Shown: positions 25,800 to 34,723 of the stretch, piece by piece
Numbering within the stretch: the first letter of the stretch is position 1
Layout: every line of letters begins with the position of its first letter
DNA from: Ferruginibacter sp.
Lineage (GTDB): Bacteria; Bacteroidota; Bacteroidia; Chitinophagales; Chitinophagaceae
Reading direction: 5' to 3'
NCBI GenBank assembly: GCA_025352625.1
Contig: JANXSR010000431.1
Location: 1 to 43,139 of the forward strand
Length of the DNA: 43,139 nt
Position numbers and translations under genes: made by a program
The notes under the pieces: generated by a model
The model's database searches: none
Seen by the model: only the letters and a program-made list of their open reading frames with translations
Told to the model about the DNA's origin: nothing

Positions 25800-26474
25800 C
25801 TATTTAATTTCAAAAAGTACCATTTCAATTTCATTATTTGCTGCTGTTGAAAAATAGAAGTTGGTGCCGGGATCTATATACAAATATTTACCAGCCGTTA
25901 TTTCCTTTGTTTGATTGTTGCTGGTATCGTGAAATTTAATCCCTGATCCCGCCACTAATTCTGCAATCATTGGCCCCCTGTTTTTAATGATTTGCTGATT
26001 GAAATCATTTACTGTTAACCGGTAGGCAACAGCTTTTTCATTTTCAAATTCCACAGGAAAAGGTAACGGTTTTTTATTGGAAGGAGTAGTGTTGTATTGC
26101 GACAATAGTTCAATGTCATTCACATGAAATATTAGGGTGTCTGCGTTGCATACCCGGTGTACCAGTTTATCCGGTGAAAAAGAACGGTACCAGGTGGTGC
26201 CTGCTTTGGATTGACTATTGCTCCATGTGGAGTCTTGTGTTTGTGATCCTGTAAGCGTATTGCTAAGTATCACAAAAAGAGAAGGCGTGGCATGAATATG
26301 AAAGAGGGTAGTATCTCCCGCAGGTAACCAAACATCCAGCAACCTGATATATTTATTTTGTAAAACAGGATGATGCCTTGGTTCTTCCCTTACCGGCACC
26401 TGCGCTGTTAAAACTGTTGAGCAAAACAATAGCAGCGTTAGTACGGTCATTTTTTTATGTTCATTTTTTTTCAT
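25800..26474 (-). CDS. Exported cupin-like protein
   Basis: This 224-aa protein has a hydrophobic leader (MTVLTLLLFCSTVLTAQ) after a short charged start; either ATG (26474 or 26450) could be used. A beta-rich part begins HHPVLQNKYIRLLDVWLPAG and continues with TTLFHIHATPSLFVILS, which is cupin-like with a possible metal-binding His pair. The second half has another cupin-like run (GKYLYIDPGTNFYF). No catalytic assignment is possible. It lies between the DUF2306 gene and the YfcC carrier. Confidence 0.65.
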   Translation of the reverse strand: MKKNEHKKMTVLTLLLFCSTVLTAQVPVREEPRHHPVLQNKYIRLLDVWLPAGDTTLFHIHATPSLFVILSNTLTGSQTQDSTWSNSQSKAGTTWYRSFSPDKLVHRVCNADTLIFHVNDIELLSQYNTTPSNKKPLPFPVEFENEKAVAYRLTVNDFNQQIIKNRGPMIAELVAGSGIKFHDTSNNQTKEITAGKYLYIDPGTNFYFSTAANNEIEMVLFEIK

Positions 26475-26523
26475 TTCACTTTGTTTGCATACTTAAATTT
26501 CAGCCGCCTGATTTTTTAAAATA

Positions 26524-28026
26524 TCATAAATAGATACCCGCCACCAAGAATATTGCACATAATAAAAACAGGATGATCACCAATGGCATAATAAATTTAA
26601 ACCAGGCTTTCAGGCTCACATTTACCAATGCCAGCGAAGGCAATAGGGTGCTGGTAGGCGAAACAAAAAACATCACATTCATACCAAACAGGTAAGTATT
26701 TACAATTTGATTTCCCGGGATATTTACAATAATGGCCAACGCCCCCATAATGGGCATGGTAAGTACAGCCATACCTGAAGAAGAACTGATGAACAGCGAA
26801 AAGAATAAAAAGAATACAAGCAGCAATAAAATAAAAACCGGCGGTGGCATGTGATTGACCACGTTGGCAGTAAAATATAAAATAGAATCACTTACCCGGC
26901 CGTCATTTAAAACAATCGTGATGCCTCGTGCTACACCCACAATAAAAGCAACGGCCAATAAATCTTCTGCACCCTTTAAAAATGCTTTGATAAATATTTT
27001 TTCATTCATCTTTACCAATATGGCTACCAGGATGGAAGAGCCGAGTAACAAGGCAGACATTTCCAGGGTCCACCATTTTAGCAACACCACACCGCCGATG
27101 AGCGTTAGAAATGTACACAGGAAAAGTATCAGCAATAATTTGGTTTTTAATTCCAGTTTTTCGGGAACTACTTCATTGCTGATGTTTACTTCGTAAGGCG
27201 GTTTTACAATCCCGTCGATTTTATAAACCAAAGAAGCTGTTGGATCTTTTTTTACTTTGGCAGCATAGCGTAAAACATACCAGATAAGAATGATAGTGGC
27301 TATTACAAATAATAAAAGGCGTTCGTAGATGCCATCCATCCAGTTGATACCTGCTGCATTGGAGGCAATGATGGTGGAGAAAGGGTTGGAGAATGCAGCA
27401 ATGCCCCCTACAGAATTACCTCCAAAAATAACTGCTAACGGTACAATCAGGTCGTAACCTGCTGCCAGAAAAAGAGGAACTAAAATTGGATAAAAAGCCA
27501 GTGCTTCTTCTTCCATGCCGTAGGAAGCTCTTCCAAAAGCAAATACCAGGATGAGTATCACCATCAGTACCGGTTCTCTTCCTCTCATGGAATATGCAAG
27601 GGCTGCAACACCTTTTTCAATGGATTTGGTTTCATTGAAAACATAAATAAAACCACCAATGATGAGCACAAATAAAATGATGTCGATGCTGTCGTACACT
27701 CCCTTGATGGGTGCCTGGAGTATATTGATAAAGCCCTGCGGATTACGATCCATTTTTTTGTAGGTGCCTGGAACAGATACCGGTTTCAGCACTTCGCCAT
27801 TGATAAATTTTTGAATAGAGATTCTTAGACCAAGACTGTCGAGTGTTCTTTGTGTAAAAGGCAACGTAATATTTCCATCGGGTGTGGTCATGGAAAATGA
27901 CTTCTTTTCAACAGCGGACAACTTGCTATACTGGCCGGCAGGTAATAACCAGGTACTGATGGCGGCCAGCACAATCACGGCCATCAGGATGGGAATTGGC
28001 TGCGGAAATGATTTTTTATTTGTCAT
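26524..28026 (-). CDS. YfcC-family (DcuC superfamily) carrier
   Basis: This 500-aa protein has around 12 membrane segments. A first helix (IPILMAVIVLAAISTWLLPAG) is followed by a soluble loop (~33-110) typical of the YfcC group. The family signature GRASYGMEEEALAFYPILVP (residue ~160 on) and GGNSVGGIAAFSNPFSTI are present. Related proteins are annotated as basic amino acid, dipeptide or C4-dicarboxylate carriers. Its place among secreted amide hydrolases suggests import of their products. The 155-bp gap upstream, holding a 38-nt palindrome, is likely to contain its own promoter. Confidence 0.88.
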   Translation of the reverse strand: MTNKKSFPQPIPILMAVIVLAAISTWLLPAGQYSKLSAVEKKSFSMTTPDGNITLPFTQRTLDSLGLRISIQKFINGEVLKPVSVPGTYKKMDRNPQGFINILQAPIKGVYDSIDIILFVLIIGGFIYVFNETKSIEKGVAALAYSMRGREPVLMVILILVFAFGRASYGMEEEALAFYPILVPLFLAAGYDLIVPLAVIFGGNSVGGIAAFSNPFSTIIASNAAGINWMDGIYERLLLFVIATIILIWYVLRYAAKVKKDPTASLVYKIDGIVKPPYEVNISNEVVPEKLELKTKLLLILFLCTFLTLIGGVVLLKWWTLEMSALLLGSSILVAILVKMNEKIFIKAFLKGAEDLLAVAFIVGVARGITIVLNDGRVSDSILYFTANVVNHMPPPVFILLLLVFFLFFSLFISSSSGMAVLTMPIMGALAIIVNIPGNQIVNTYLFGMNVMFFVSPTSTLLPSLALVNVSLKAWFKFIMPLVIILFLLCAIFLVAGIYL

Positions 28027-28088
28027 TGGTTATGTTTGTTCTTGTTGGTTTGATTAATAGTTTCTTAATTCGTCAGTCATTGTATTTT

Positions 28089-28126
28089 GGATTCCATATT
28101 TGTAAAATCTTACAGATATGGAATCC
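28089..28126. repeat. 38-nt palindrome between two membrane-protein genes
   Basis: GGATTCCATAT (28089-28099) pairs with ATATGGAATCC (28116-28126); inside it TGTAA pairs with TTACA around AATC, with one T-G opposition. The stem is thus about 17 bp with a 4-nt loop. No T-run follows on the minus strand, so it is not an ordinary terminator. The left flank TTGGA resembles the outer ends of the ATPase-associated palindromes, but no ATPase gene is adjacent. Confidence 0.85.
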
Positions 28127-28181
28127 GGTATCATTTGCCTTTTATGGTTATTCGCCTGTAAAATGTTTCTTATTTTAATTT

Positions 28182-29378
28182 CTACAAATAACTCAGCCAC
28201 CATTTTTCTTTATGATTTGTTTTGTAACGGTCGTACCATTTACACATTGGATACAGTAACACAATCACCAATATCCAAACAAAATAAGTGCCTGTCAATG
28301 AAAAGCCGTAGCCAGTAAGCCACGGGCTGTCTTTTGCATTTTGCATGGTGGTAAAAATCATGTCCGTCCATGGCCTGCCACTGGCAACCACCGCAATAAT
28401 GCCCAGCAGGTGAATGAGAAAAAGATGAAGAATATAAAAGAATAAGGGCACACGACCGAAGACGATAATGATTCTTCCAACACTGTTCAGTGGTTTTTCA
28501 AGCAGTGCCAACGCAATTAAAGCAGGACTTATGGTCATCAATGTGTAAACCAATGATGGCGGGTATTTGGTAACATTTAAAAAAGAACAAATGGTCATGA
28601 TAAAAGAAGGCTGCACTTCCCATGGCTTCATATCGCCATATACATTGATGCCCCTTATTAAAATAAAAATTGCTATGGCTGTACTGCCAATCACCAATAA
28701 ATATTTTTTCCGCAGTGCTGCATTCATTTCTTTTTTATACAACGCACCAAAACAATAACCCAGCATCATGGTGCTAAGCCAGGCAATGAGCGAATAGCCG
28801 GTAGTGACGAAGTGCCCGCCAAAATTAAACCGTCTGCGTTCATGCAGTTCTGCCAATAGAAAGTCGGAGAAATTATTGCCCGTTACATGCATGTTGTCAA
28901 ATAAATTATGGGTAAACAATATCAGCAATCCTATGGCTAAAATTATTTTTGGTGGCAGGTAAATAATGGCACTCATAAAAACCATACAAAGTCCAAGTAT
29001 CCATATAACCTGCAGCCGAAAAGTGGGATAGTGCGGATTGAAATTCCATGCAAAGCTTATAACAGTCACTTCCAGCAACATCAGCCAAAGACCACGCTTT
29101 AGTAAAAATGCAGCCAGTTCTTTTTTTGTTTTTCTTTCTCCCACCAAAAAAGCGGAAGTGCCTGCCAGGAACACAAATACCGGCGCACAAAAATGCGTGA
29201 TCCATCTTGTAAAAAATACCGGAGCATTTGTTTGCGACATATCCGCAGGATCGTATAAAAAATTATCTGCGTGAAAAAAATCCCGTACATGATCTAGCGC
29301 CATGATAACGATTACGATTCCTCTGAGCAAATCAATGGATTCAATTCTTTTTTTGTTGCCTTTTAAAACTGGTTGCAT
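28182..29378 (-). CDS. DUF1624 (HGSNAT-like) membrane acyltransferase, paralogue 1
   Basis: This 398-aa polytopic protein opens with RIESIDLLRG (11-20) and MALDHVRD (26-33), the signature of DUF1624, a family related to the catalytic part of heparan-alpha-glucosaminide N-acetyltransferase. About ten membrane helices follow. It ends in HKEKWWLSYL, shared exactly with two further paralogues at 32203 and 33438. By analogy it would move an acyl group across the membrane onto an external amine or hydroxyl, but the donor and acceptor are not known. It lies between the YfcC carrier and an M20 hydrolase (31 bp). Confidence 0.88.
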   Translation of the reverse strand: MQPVLKGNKKRIESIDLLRGIVIVIMALDHVRDFFHADNFLYDPADMSQTNAPVFFTRWITHFCAPVFVFLAGTSAFLVGERKTKKELAAFLLKRGLWLMLLEVTVISFAWNFNPHYPTFRLQVIWILGLCMVFMSAIIYLPPKIILAIGLLILFTHNLFDNMHVTGNNFSDFLLAELHERRRFNFGGHFVTTGYSLIAWLSTMMLGYCFGALYKKEMNAALRKKYLLVIGSTAIAIFILIRGINVYGDMKPWEVQPSFIMTICSFLNVTKYPPSLVYTLMTISPALIALALLEKPLNSVGRIIIVFGRVPLFFYILHLFLIHLLGIIAVVASGRPWTDMIFTTMQNAKDSPWLTGYGFSLTGTYFVWILVIVLLYPMCKWYDRYKTNHKEKWWLSYL

Positions 29379-29409
29379 AAAGGTTTATTTAAAATTCTTT
29401 TTATGATCA

Positions 29410-30732
29410 CTATTTTCTAAATAGTTCAAGCAATGCTGTAACGCCAATTTCTGTTCCCAATGGAATGGCTGCCAGGTCTACCTGGTAGTTTCCATTGTGA
29501 TTATAAAAAGGAGCAGTCTTTCCTTCAGCCAGTGCTTTGGCATATAGATCAGGACGGGCAGTACCTACCCACACATAATCGCAAACGGTTTTATTGTTGC
29601 CCAACACCAGGTGATTAAAATCTTCTGACCCCATGATGGGCGGCGTGTTGGTAATAATTTTTTCAGGAGCAATGATGTTAGCCAGTGCCTTGTTTACTTT
29701 GGCCGCCAACGCCGGTTCGTTTACTTGTGGATAAACGCTGCCCTTCATTAAAATAGAAGGATAGTTTTCTTTGGATAATCCATTGGAAACCGCAATGCCT
29801 TCATTGATTCTTTTAATACCATCCAGCAAAACCGTTCTTATTCTATCATTGAACCAACGCAGGTTTAGTTTTACAACTGCTGAAGCGGGAATTACATTGT
29901 TATCGCCGCCGGAATGGATAGCACCAACGGTTAATACAGCCACATCCTGTGCAGCAATACTTCTGCTGATAATTGTTTGGTACTGCATCACTGCATTGCA
30001 GGCCATTACTACCGGATCTTTGGTAAGTTCAGGCGTTGAGCCATGACCGCCAATACCATAGAAAGTAACATCCAACTGGTCGCTGCCGGCCGCTCTTTCG
30101 CCGGAACCATTTTTAATGCTGCCCGTTGCTATAGGGGTAGTGTGTAGGCCAAATAAATAATCTGGTACAGGCACTCCTTTATTGTACATACTGTCATTCA
30201 CCATTGCCTTTGCACCTGTCAACGGTTCTTCGGCAGGTTGTGCCAGCATTACCAATGTTCCCTTCCAATCATTTTTTAAAGTAGCCATTATTTTTGCTAC
30301 GCCCAGCAGCCAGGTTACATGTGCATCATGTCCGCAGGCATGCATTACCGGCACTTCTGTGCCATCATCTTTCTTCATGGTTTTGGTACTTGAATAGGGC
30401 AGGCCGGTAATTTCTTTTACCGAATTACAATCCATATCGGCACGGTACATTACCACCGGGCCATCGCCGTTTTTTAAAATCCCTACCACGCCTGTTTTGC
30501 CAATGCCGGTCATTACTTCATAGCCCAAAGCTTTTAATTCTTTTGCAATAATACCTGAGGTACGAACCTCCATAAAACCCAGCTCAGGGTTTTGATGCAG
30601 GTCTTTAAAAATTTCCACCAGCCTTATTGAATCAGCAGCAGCTAATTTTTTTACCTGGGTGAGCGGTTGTGAAAAACTGTTTACAGTTATCACTAACAAT
30701 GTTGCAAAAAAGAAGCAGGTTTTATTTTTCAT
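29410..30732 (-). CDS. Exported M20 amidohydrolase, ILR1 / N-acyl-amino-acid hydrolase type
   Basis: This 440-aa protein has a signal peptide (cleavage near NSFSQ, ~22) and the classic motifs of the M20D branch: HQNPELGF (46-53), MHACGHDAHV (Cys133, His135), QPAEEPLTGA (Glu168/169), FGLHTTP (His197) and GSEDFNHL near the C-terminus. Members hydrolyse N-acyl amino acids, indole-acetyl amino acids or hippurate. Here the enzyme would free amino acids in the periplasm for the APC permease encoded 51 bp upstream. Confidence 0.92.
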   Translation of the reverse strand: MKNKTCFFFATLLVITVNSFSQPLTQVKKLAAADSIRLVEIFKDLHQNPELGFMEVRTSGIIAKELKALGYEVMTGIGKTGVVGILKNGDGPVVMYRADMDCNSVKEITGLPYSSTKTMKKDDGTEVPVMHACGHDAHVTWLLGVAKIMATLKNDWKGTLVMLAQPAEEPLTGAKAMVNDSMYNKGVPVPDYLFGLHTTPIATGSIKNGSGERAAGSDQLDVTFYGIGGHGSTPELTKDPVVMACNAVMQYQTIISRSIAAQDVAVLTVGAIHSGGDNNVIPASAVVKLNLRWFNDRIRTVLLDGIKRINEGIAVSNGLSKENYPSILMKGSVYPQVNEPALAAKVNKALANIIAPEKIITNTPPIMGSEDFNHLVLGNNKTVCDYVWVGTARPDLYAKALAEGKTAPFYNHNGNYQVDLAAIPLGTEIGVTALLELFRK

Positions 30733-30783
30733 CTCTAAATATATTTTGATGTGGAAGTTTTATTCAGATTAATTTTTATGTTG

Positions 30784-32103
30784 TTAAAGACTGGTTTTAA
30801 TAGTTCGGTTTACAATGAAATACCGGAGCAGGTAAATAACAGACGTTAGTGTGATAAATATCCCGGTTGCTATTATTTCATTGAATGTTGATTGAAAGAG
30901 AAACCAGGCAATGATGACGATAGTAGTGACAGGAATAATTAAGCCACCCGGTACTTTAAAACTTGCAGGAGCGATTTCATTTTTTGTTATTCTGAATTTG
31001 ATGAGTGATAATGCAACGCCCATGTAAAGCAACAGTAATGATATGGTTGCTATCACTACCAATTGTTTAAATCCTCCCGAAACTGACACCATAAAACCTA
31101 TAAAGGAAAATGCAATAATAGCCCAATATGGTGTAGCATATTGGTGATGAACTTTGGATAAAATAACGGGCAGGTATTCATCTTTCGCTCCTGCAAACAT
31201 TACCCTTGAAAAAAGTAATATCAGTGAATTAAAGGAACCAAAAATGGAGATTACCGCACAGATAATTAATATAGTGGAACCAGTGGAACCGAAAAGGGAA
31301 AATGCCACAGCAGCCAGGGGCGCTTCTTTATGATTGACTAAATCAGCCCCCAGCACACCTTGCGACACCAGTTGTATTAAAGAGTAAAACAAAACAATAC
31401 TAACTACGCCAATCAATAATCCCAAAGGACCTGTACGGTTTGGGTTTTTCATTTCGCCGCTGATATTTAAAGCCGTTTCACCTCCTGAAAAAGCAAAAAA
31501 TAAAATTAAAGAAGCTGCCCCAATATTTTTAAAGGATGGAAATTCGCCGAATGTGAGGTTGCCTGCTTTTATACTAAAAAGCCCTGCCACCACCAATATG
31601 ATGAGTGGTACTAATTTTATTACGGTGATAATTTTAATAAAGATCATTCCCTGTTTAACACCCAGTATATTGATGTAGCAGCAACAGCCAAATAGCACGA
31701 AAAAAAACAATGCCCTGTAAACAGGATTTGTAAAAATTGGAAAAGCTACCGACAGCATATCTGCTATGCCATTAATCAATGCAGCTGATACAAAGATGCC
31801 TGTACCCAACCAGAAAATAGTGTTTGCCAAAAAGCCAGCGTAGTGGCCGAAAGCCTTTTCAATATAAATATAAGCACCCCCCGACGCAGTGATGCGGCTG
31901 CCTACTTCGGCATAGCAAAGTGCTATCATTAAAAACATAATGCCGCAAAGTATATAGGCAACGATACTCATATTACCCAGGATACCTGCGATGATTGCAG
32001 GCAATAAAAAAATGCCGCTGGCAATACATATATTAACCACATTGGTAGCAACATCCAAAATACCCAGTTCCCTTTTTAATCCTTCGCTTTGCAGATTTTC
32101 CAT
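30784..32103 (-). CDS. APC-family amino acid permease
   Basis: This 439-aa membrane protein has the 12-helix pattern of the amino acid-polyamine-organocation superfamily. Helix 1 has the unwound substrate motif IASGIFLLPAII, and GSRITASGGAYIYIEKAFG and FFAFSGGETALNISGE are typical of the basic/neutral amino acid exchangers. It resembles the permease at 40655-41992. The gene directly upstream of the M20 hydrolase (51 bp) suggests hydrolysis and uptake are coupled. Direction and substrate cannot be told from sequence. Confidence 0.92.
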   Translation of the reverse strand: MENLQSEGLKRELGILDVATNVVNICIASGIFLLPAIIAGILGNMSIVAYILCGIMFLMIALCYAEVGSRITASGGAYIYIEKAFGHYAGFLANTIFWLGTGIFVSAALINGIADMLSVAFPIFTNPVYRALFFFVLFGCCCYINILGVKQGMIFIKIITVIKLVPLIILVVAGLFSIKAGNLTFGEFPSFKNIGAASLILFFAFSGGETALNISGEMKNPNRTGPLGLLIGVVSIVLFYSLIQLVSQGVLGADLVNHKEAPLAAVAFSLFGSTGSTILIICAVISIFGSFNSLILLFSRVMFAGAKDEYLPVILSKVHHQYATPYWAIIAFSFIGFMVSVSGGFKQLVVIATISLLLLYMGVALSLIKFRITKNEIAPASFKVPGGLIIPVTTIVIIAWFLFQSTFNEIIATGIFITLTSVIYLLRYFIVNRTIKTSL

Positions 32104-32202
32104 TTTGTTGGTTTAATTAATAAATTCTGAAACGATGGTTCCTGAACTAAAAAACTGGTAAGGCAAAATATATTTGAATCAATAAAGCGATTCAATTGTA
32201 TG

Positions 32203-33396
32203 TTACAAATAACTGAGCCACCACTTTTCTTTGTGCGTTTGTTTATATTGATCATAGCGTTTACACAAGGGATACAAACCAATCACCACCGCTATCCAGA
32301 TACCGTAAGCCACTGGCAATGAAAAACCATAACCTTTTAAACCTGTTGTAAACCAAATTGGATCTTTCAGAATCCATATACTCCAGTCCTGGCCGGGTAC
32401 AAATGTGGATGCGATGAGTGCTATCAGATGGATCACATAGATGTGGATGAGATAGTAAAACATAGGCACCCTTCCATATACTGAAACAATTTGTACCATC
32501 CTTCCATGAAGTTTTTCTGTGAGTGCAAGAAATACAAGTGCCGGCCCGAGTGTGACTAAAATATATAACAAAGACGGCGGGTATTTATTGATTTTTAAAA
32601 ATGAAAGAAAAGTTAAAAACGGATTTTTTTGTGTGGTCCATTTTACCGGATCGCCATAAAGATTGCTGTATCGCAGCACGATAAACAATACAATGGCGCC
32701 GCCGCCAAGAAGCAATAAGTTTCTTTTTCTTTTACCTGCATCATAACCTGCGGCATACCATTCGCCCAATAAATAACCCAAGGGCATTACACCAATCCAT
32801 GGTATCAATGGATAACCTATTAAAAGAATTTCTTTATGCCAGGTAAAAAATTGTTGTTCATGCAGCAGCGACCAGCCAAATGCCGGCAATGTATTACCCG
32901 GTACATGAACCTTGTCGAGCAAATTATGACCAGCTACCAGCACGATACAAAAAGCCAGTATTAATTTTTTAGGCAAATGGATCAATGCGGCCAGTACCAT
33001 CATGCTTACTCCCAATGCCCATATAGTGATAAATAAAATAGAGGGAAACTGAATATTAAAATTCCAGCCAAAATTTACTACGATCATTTCGAGAAACACC
33101 AGCCAGCATCCCCGTTTTAAAAGAAAGACCGATAATTCTTTTTTCGTTTTCTTTTGCCCGATGAGGTAAGCAGAAGTGCCGGCGAGCAGCATGAATACTG
33201 GTGCACAGTAATGCGTAATCCACCGGGTAAAAAACAATGCGCCATTTGTTTTTTCAAGATCGAGTGGGTCAAAATAAAATGATCCAAAATATAAATAATC
33301 CCTCACATGGTCAAGTGCCATAATGATCATGATTAACCCACGAAGCAGATCAATGGAAGTGATTCTTTTTTGATTGATGGACAATGAAGGTTGCAT
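32203..33396 (-). CDS. DUF1624 (HGSNAT-like) membrane acyltransferase, paralogue 2
   Basis: This 397-aa protein has RITSIDLLRG and MALDHVRD at the N-terminus, around ten membrane segments and the C-terminal HKEKWWLSYL. It is closest in layout to its neighbour at 33438-34640 (41 bp apart) and to the copy at 28182-29378. The middle loops differ, so substrates may differ. The family function is inferred from distant similarity to HGSNAT. Confidence 0.88.
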   Translation of the reverse strand: MQPSLSINQKRITSIDLLRGLIMIIMALDHVRDYLYFGSFYFDPLDLEKTNGALFFTRWITHYCAPVFMLLAGTSAYLIGQKKTKKELSVFLLKRGCWLVFLEMIVVNFGWNFNIQFPSILFITIWALGVSMMVLAALIHLPKKLILAFCIVLVAGHNLLDKVHVPGNTLPAFGWSLLHEQQFFTWHKEILLIGYPLIPWIGVMPLGYLLGEWYAAGYDAGKRKRNLLLLGGGAIVLFIVLRYSNLYGDPVKWTTQKNPFLTFLSFLKINKYPPSLLYILVTLGPALVFLALTEKLHGRMVQIVSVYGRVPMFYYLIHIYVIHLIALIASTFVPGQDWSIWILKDPIWFTTGLKGYGFSLPVAYGIWIAVVIGLYPLCKRYDQYKQTHKEKWWLSYL

Positions 33397-33437
33397 TGGT
33401 GTAATAAATTAAATAGATAAAAAATCAGGTCGTTTAA

Positions 33438-34640
33438 TTATAAGTAACTCAGCCACCATTTTTCTTTGTGGTTGGTTTTGTATGTATTGTACCATTTGCA
33501 TAAAGGATACAATGAAATCACTACCGCAAGCCATACCATGTAAACTACCGCAAGGCCAAATCCCTCACCGGGAATAATAAAAATAAACGGTAAGTTTTGA
33601 GCTGAATTGATAGCATCCTGCATAGTATGTCCTCTTGAAAAAAATACAATCGTGGCAATAAGGTGTATCAGGTAAAAATGGAGAATGTAATAAAAGAAAG
33701 GTACCCTGCCATAGATACGCATTACACCGGTAAAACGATTTTTAATTTTTTCCAGCAATGCCAAGGCGAGCAAAGCAGTGCCGATGGTAACACACATGTA
33801 CATTAAAGAAGGCGGATATTTTTGCACTTTAATAAAAGATAAAAATGTGACAAGGACATTTCTCTGCACTGTCCATGCAACAGGATCGCCATATACATTG
33901 ATGAAGCGTACTACTACAAACAATAAAAGAACTGCAATTCCTATACGGAATAATATTTTTTGCCGCTCTGCTGCTGCAAATTTTGGTGTAAAGAAAATGC
34001 CGGTACAATAGCCCAGCAACATCAACCCGGTCCATGGAACAAAGGGATACAAAATGGCAAGGAAATGATTGGGGGCAAAAGGATACAATGCAAATTTTGC
34101 GCTGTGAAACAGATCCCACCAAAAGCCCGGTTTAAATCCAGGTGCTGCTTCGGGAATATCCAACAGGTTATGACCAAGTACAATCACCAAACCCAATGCT
34201 AAAATAGCATTAAAAGGAAGGTAGATGAGGAGACCCAGTATTACCATGCTGATGCCAATGGTCCAGATAACCTGTAGCACTACAAAATTATAAAATGGGT
34301 TAAAGGTAATGGCCAACGAAATGATGGTTACTTCGGCAACAATTAACCACAGGCCTCTTTTAATTAAAAAGGCACTCAGCTCTTTTTTGCTTTTACGCAG
34401 GCTTTGCAAATAAATAGAAGTGCCGGAAAGAAATACAAAAACGGGTGCACAAAAATGCGTTATATACCGGGTAAAAAAGAGCAGTGGAGTAGTGGTGGCT
34501 AAATTCAAGGGATCATCTGTATTGCCGTAGATGTGAAAAAAATCCCTCACATGATCCAGTGCCATGATCACCATAATGATGCCACGAAGAATATCGATGG
34601 ATTCAATTCTTTTTTGGTTATTTATTAAGGTTGATTGCAT
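33438..34640 (-). CDS. DUF1624 (HGSNAT-like) membrane acyltransferase, paralogue 3
   Basis: This 400-aa protein carries RIESIDILRG and MALDHVRD, about ten membrane segments, a central loop longer than in its paralogues (AAPGFKPGFWWDLFHSAKFA) and the same HKEKWWLSYL end. It is the first of a tandem pair, 83 bp downstream of the S9 peptidase gene. The shared start and end motifs show that the three copies arose by duplication, now clearly diverged. Confidence 0.88.
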   Translation of the reverse strand: MQSTLINNQKRIESIDILRGIIMVIMALDHVRDFFHIYGNTDDPLNLATTTPLLFFTRYITHFCAPVFVFLSGTSIYLQSLRKSKKELSAFLIKRGLWLIVAEVTIISLAITFNPFYNFVVLQVIWTIGISMVILGLLIYLPFNAILALGLVIVLGHNLLDIPEAAPGFKPGFWWDLFHSAKFALYPFAPNHFLAILYPFVPWTGLMLLGYCTGIFFTPKFAAAERQKILFRIGIAVLLLFVVVRFINVYGDPVAWTVQRNVLVTFLSFIKVQKYPPSLMYMCVTIGTALLALALLEKIKNRFTGVMRIYGRVPFFYYILHFYLIHLIATIVFFSRGHTMQDAINSAQNLPFIFIIPGEGFGLAVVYMVWLAVVISLYPLCKWYNTYKTNHKEKWWLSYL

Positions 34641-34723
34641 ACTGATTATTTTAAAAATTTGCTTTATTTGTACCCTATAAGGTAATTTTTATGTGTATTA
34701 CTTTATTGCTTTTACTTTTAAAT

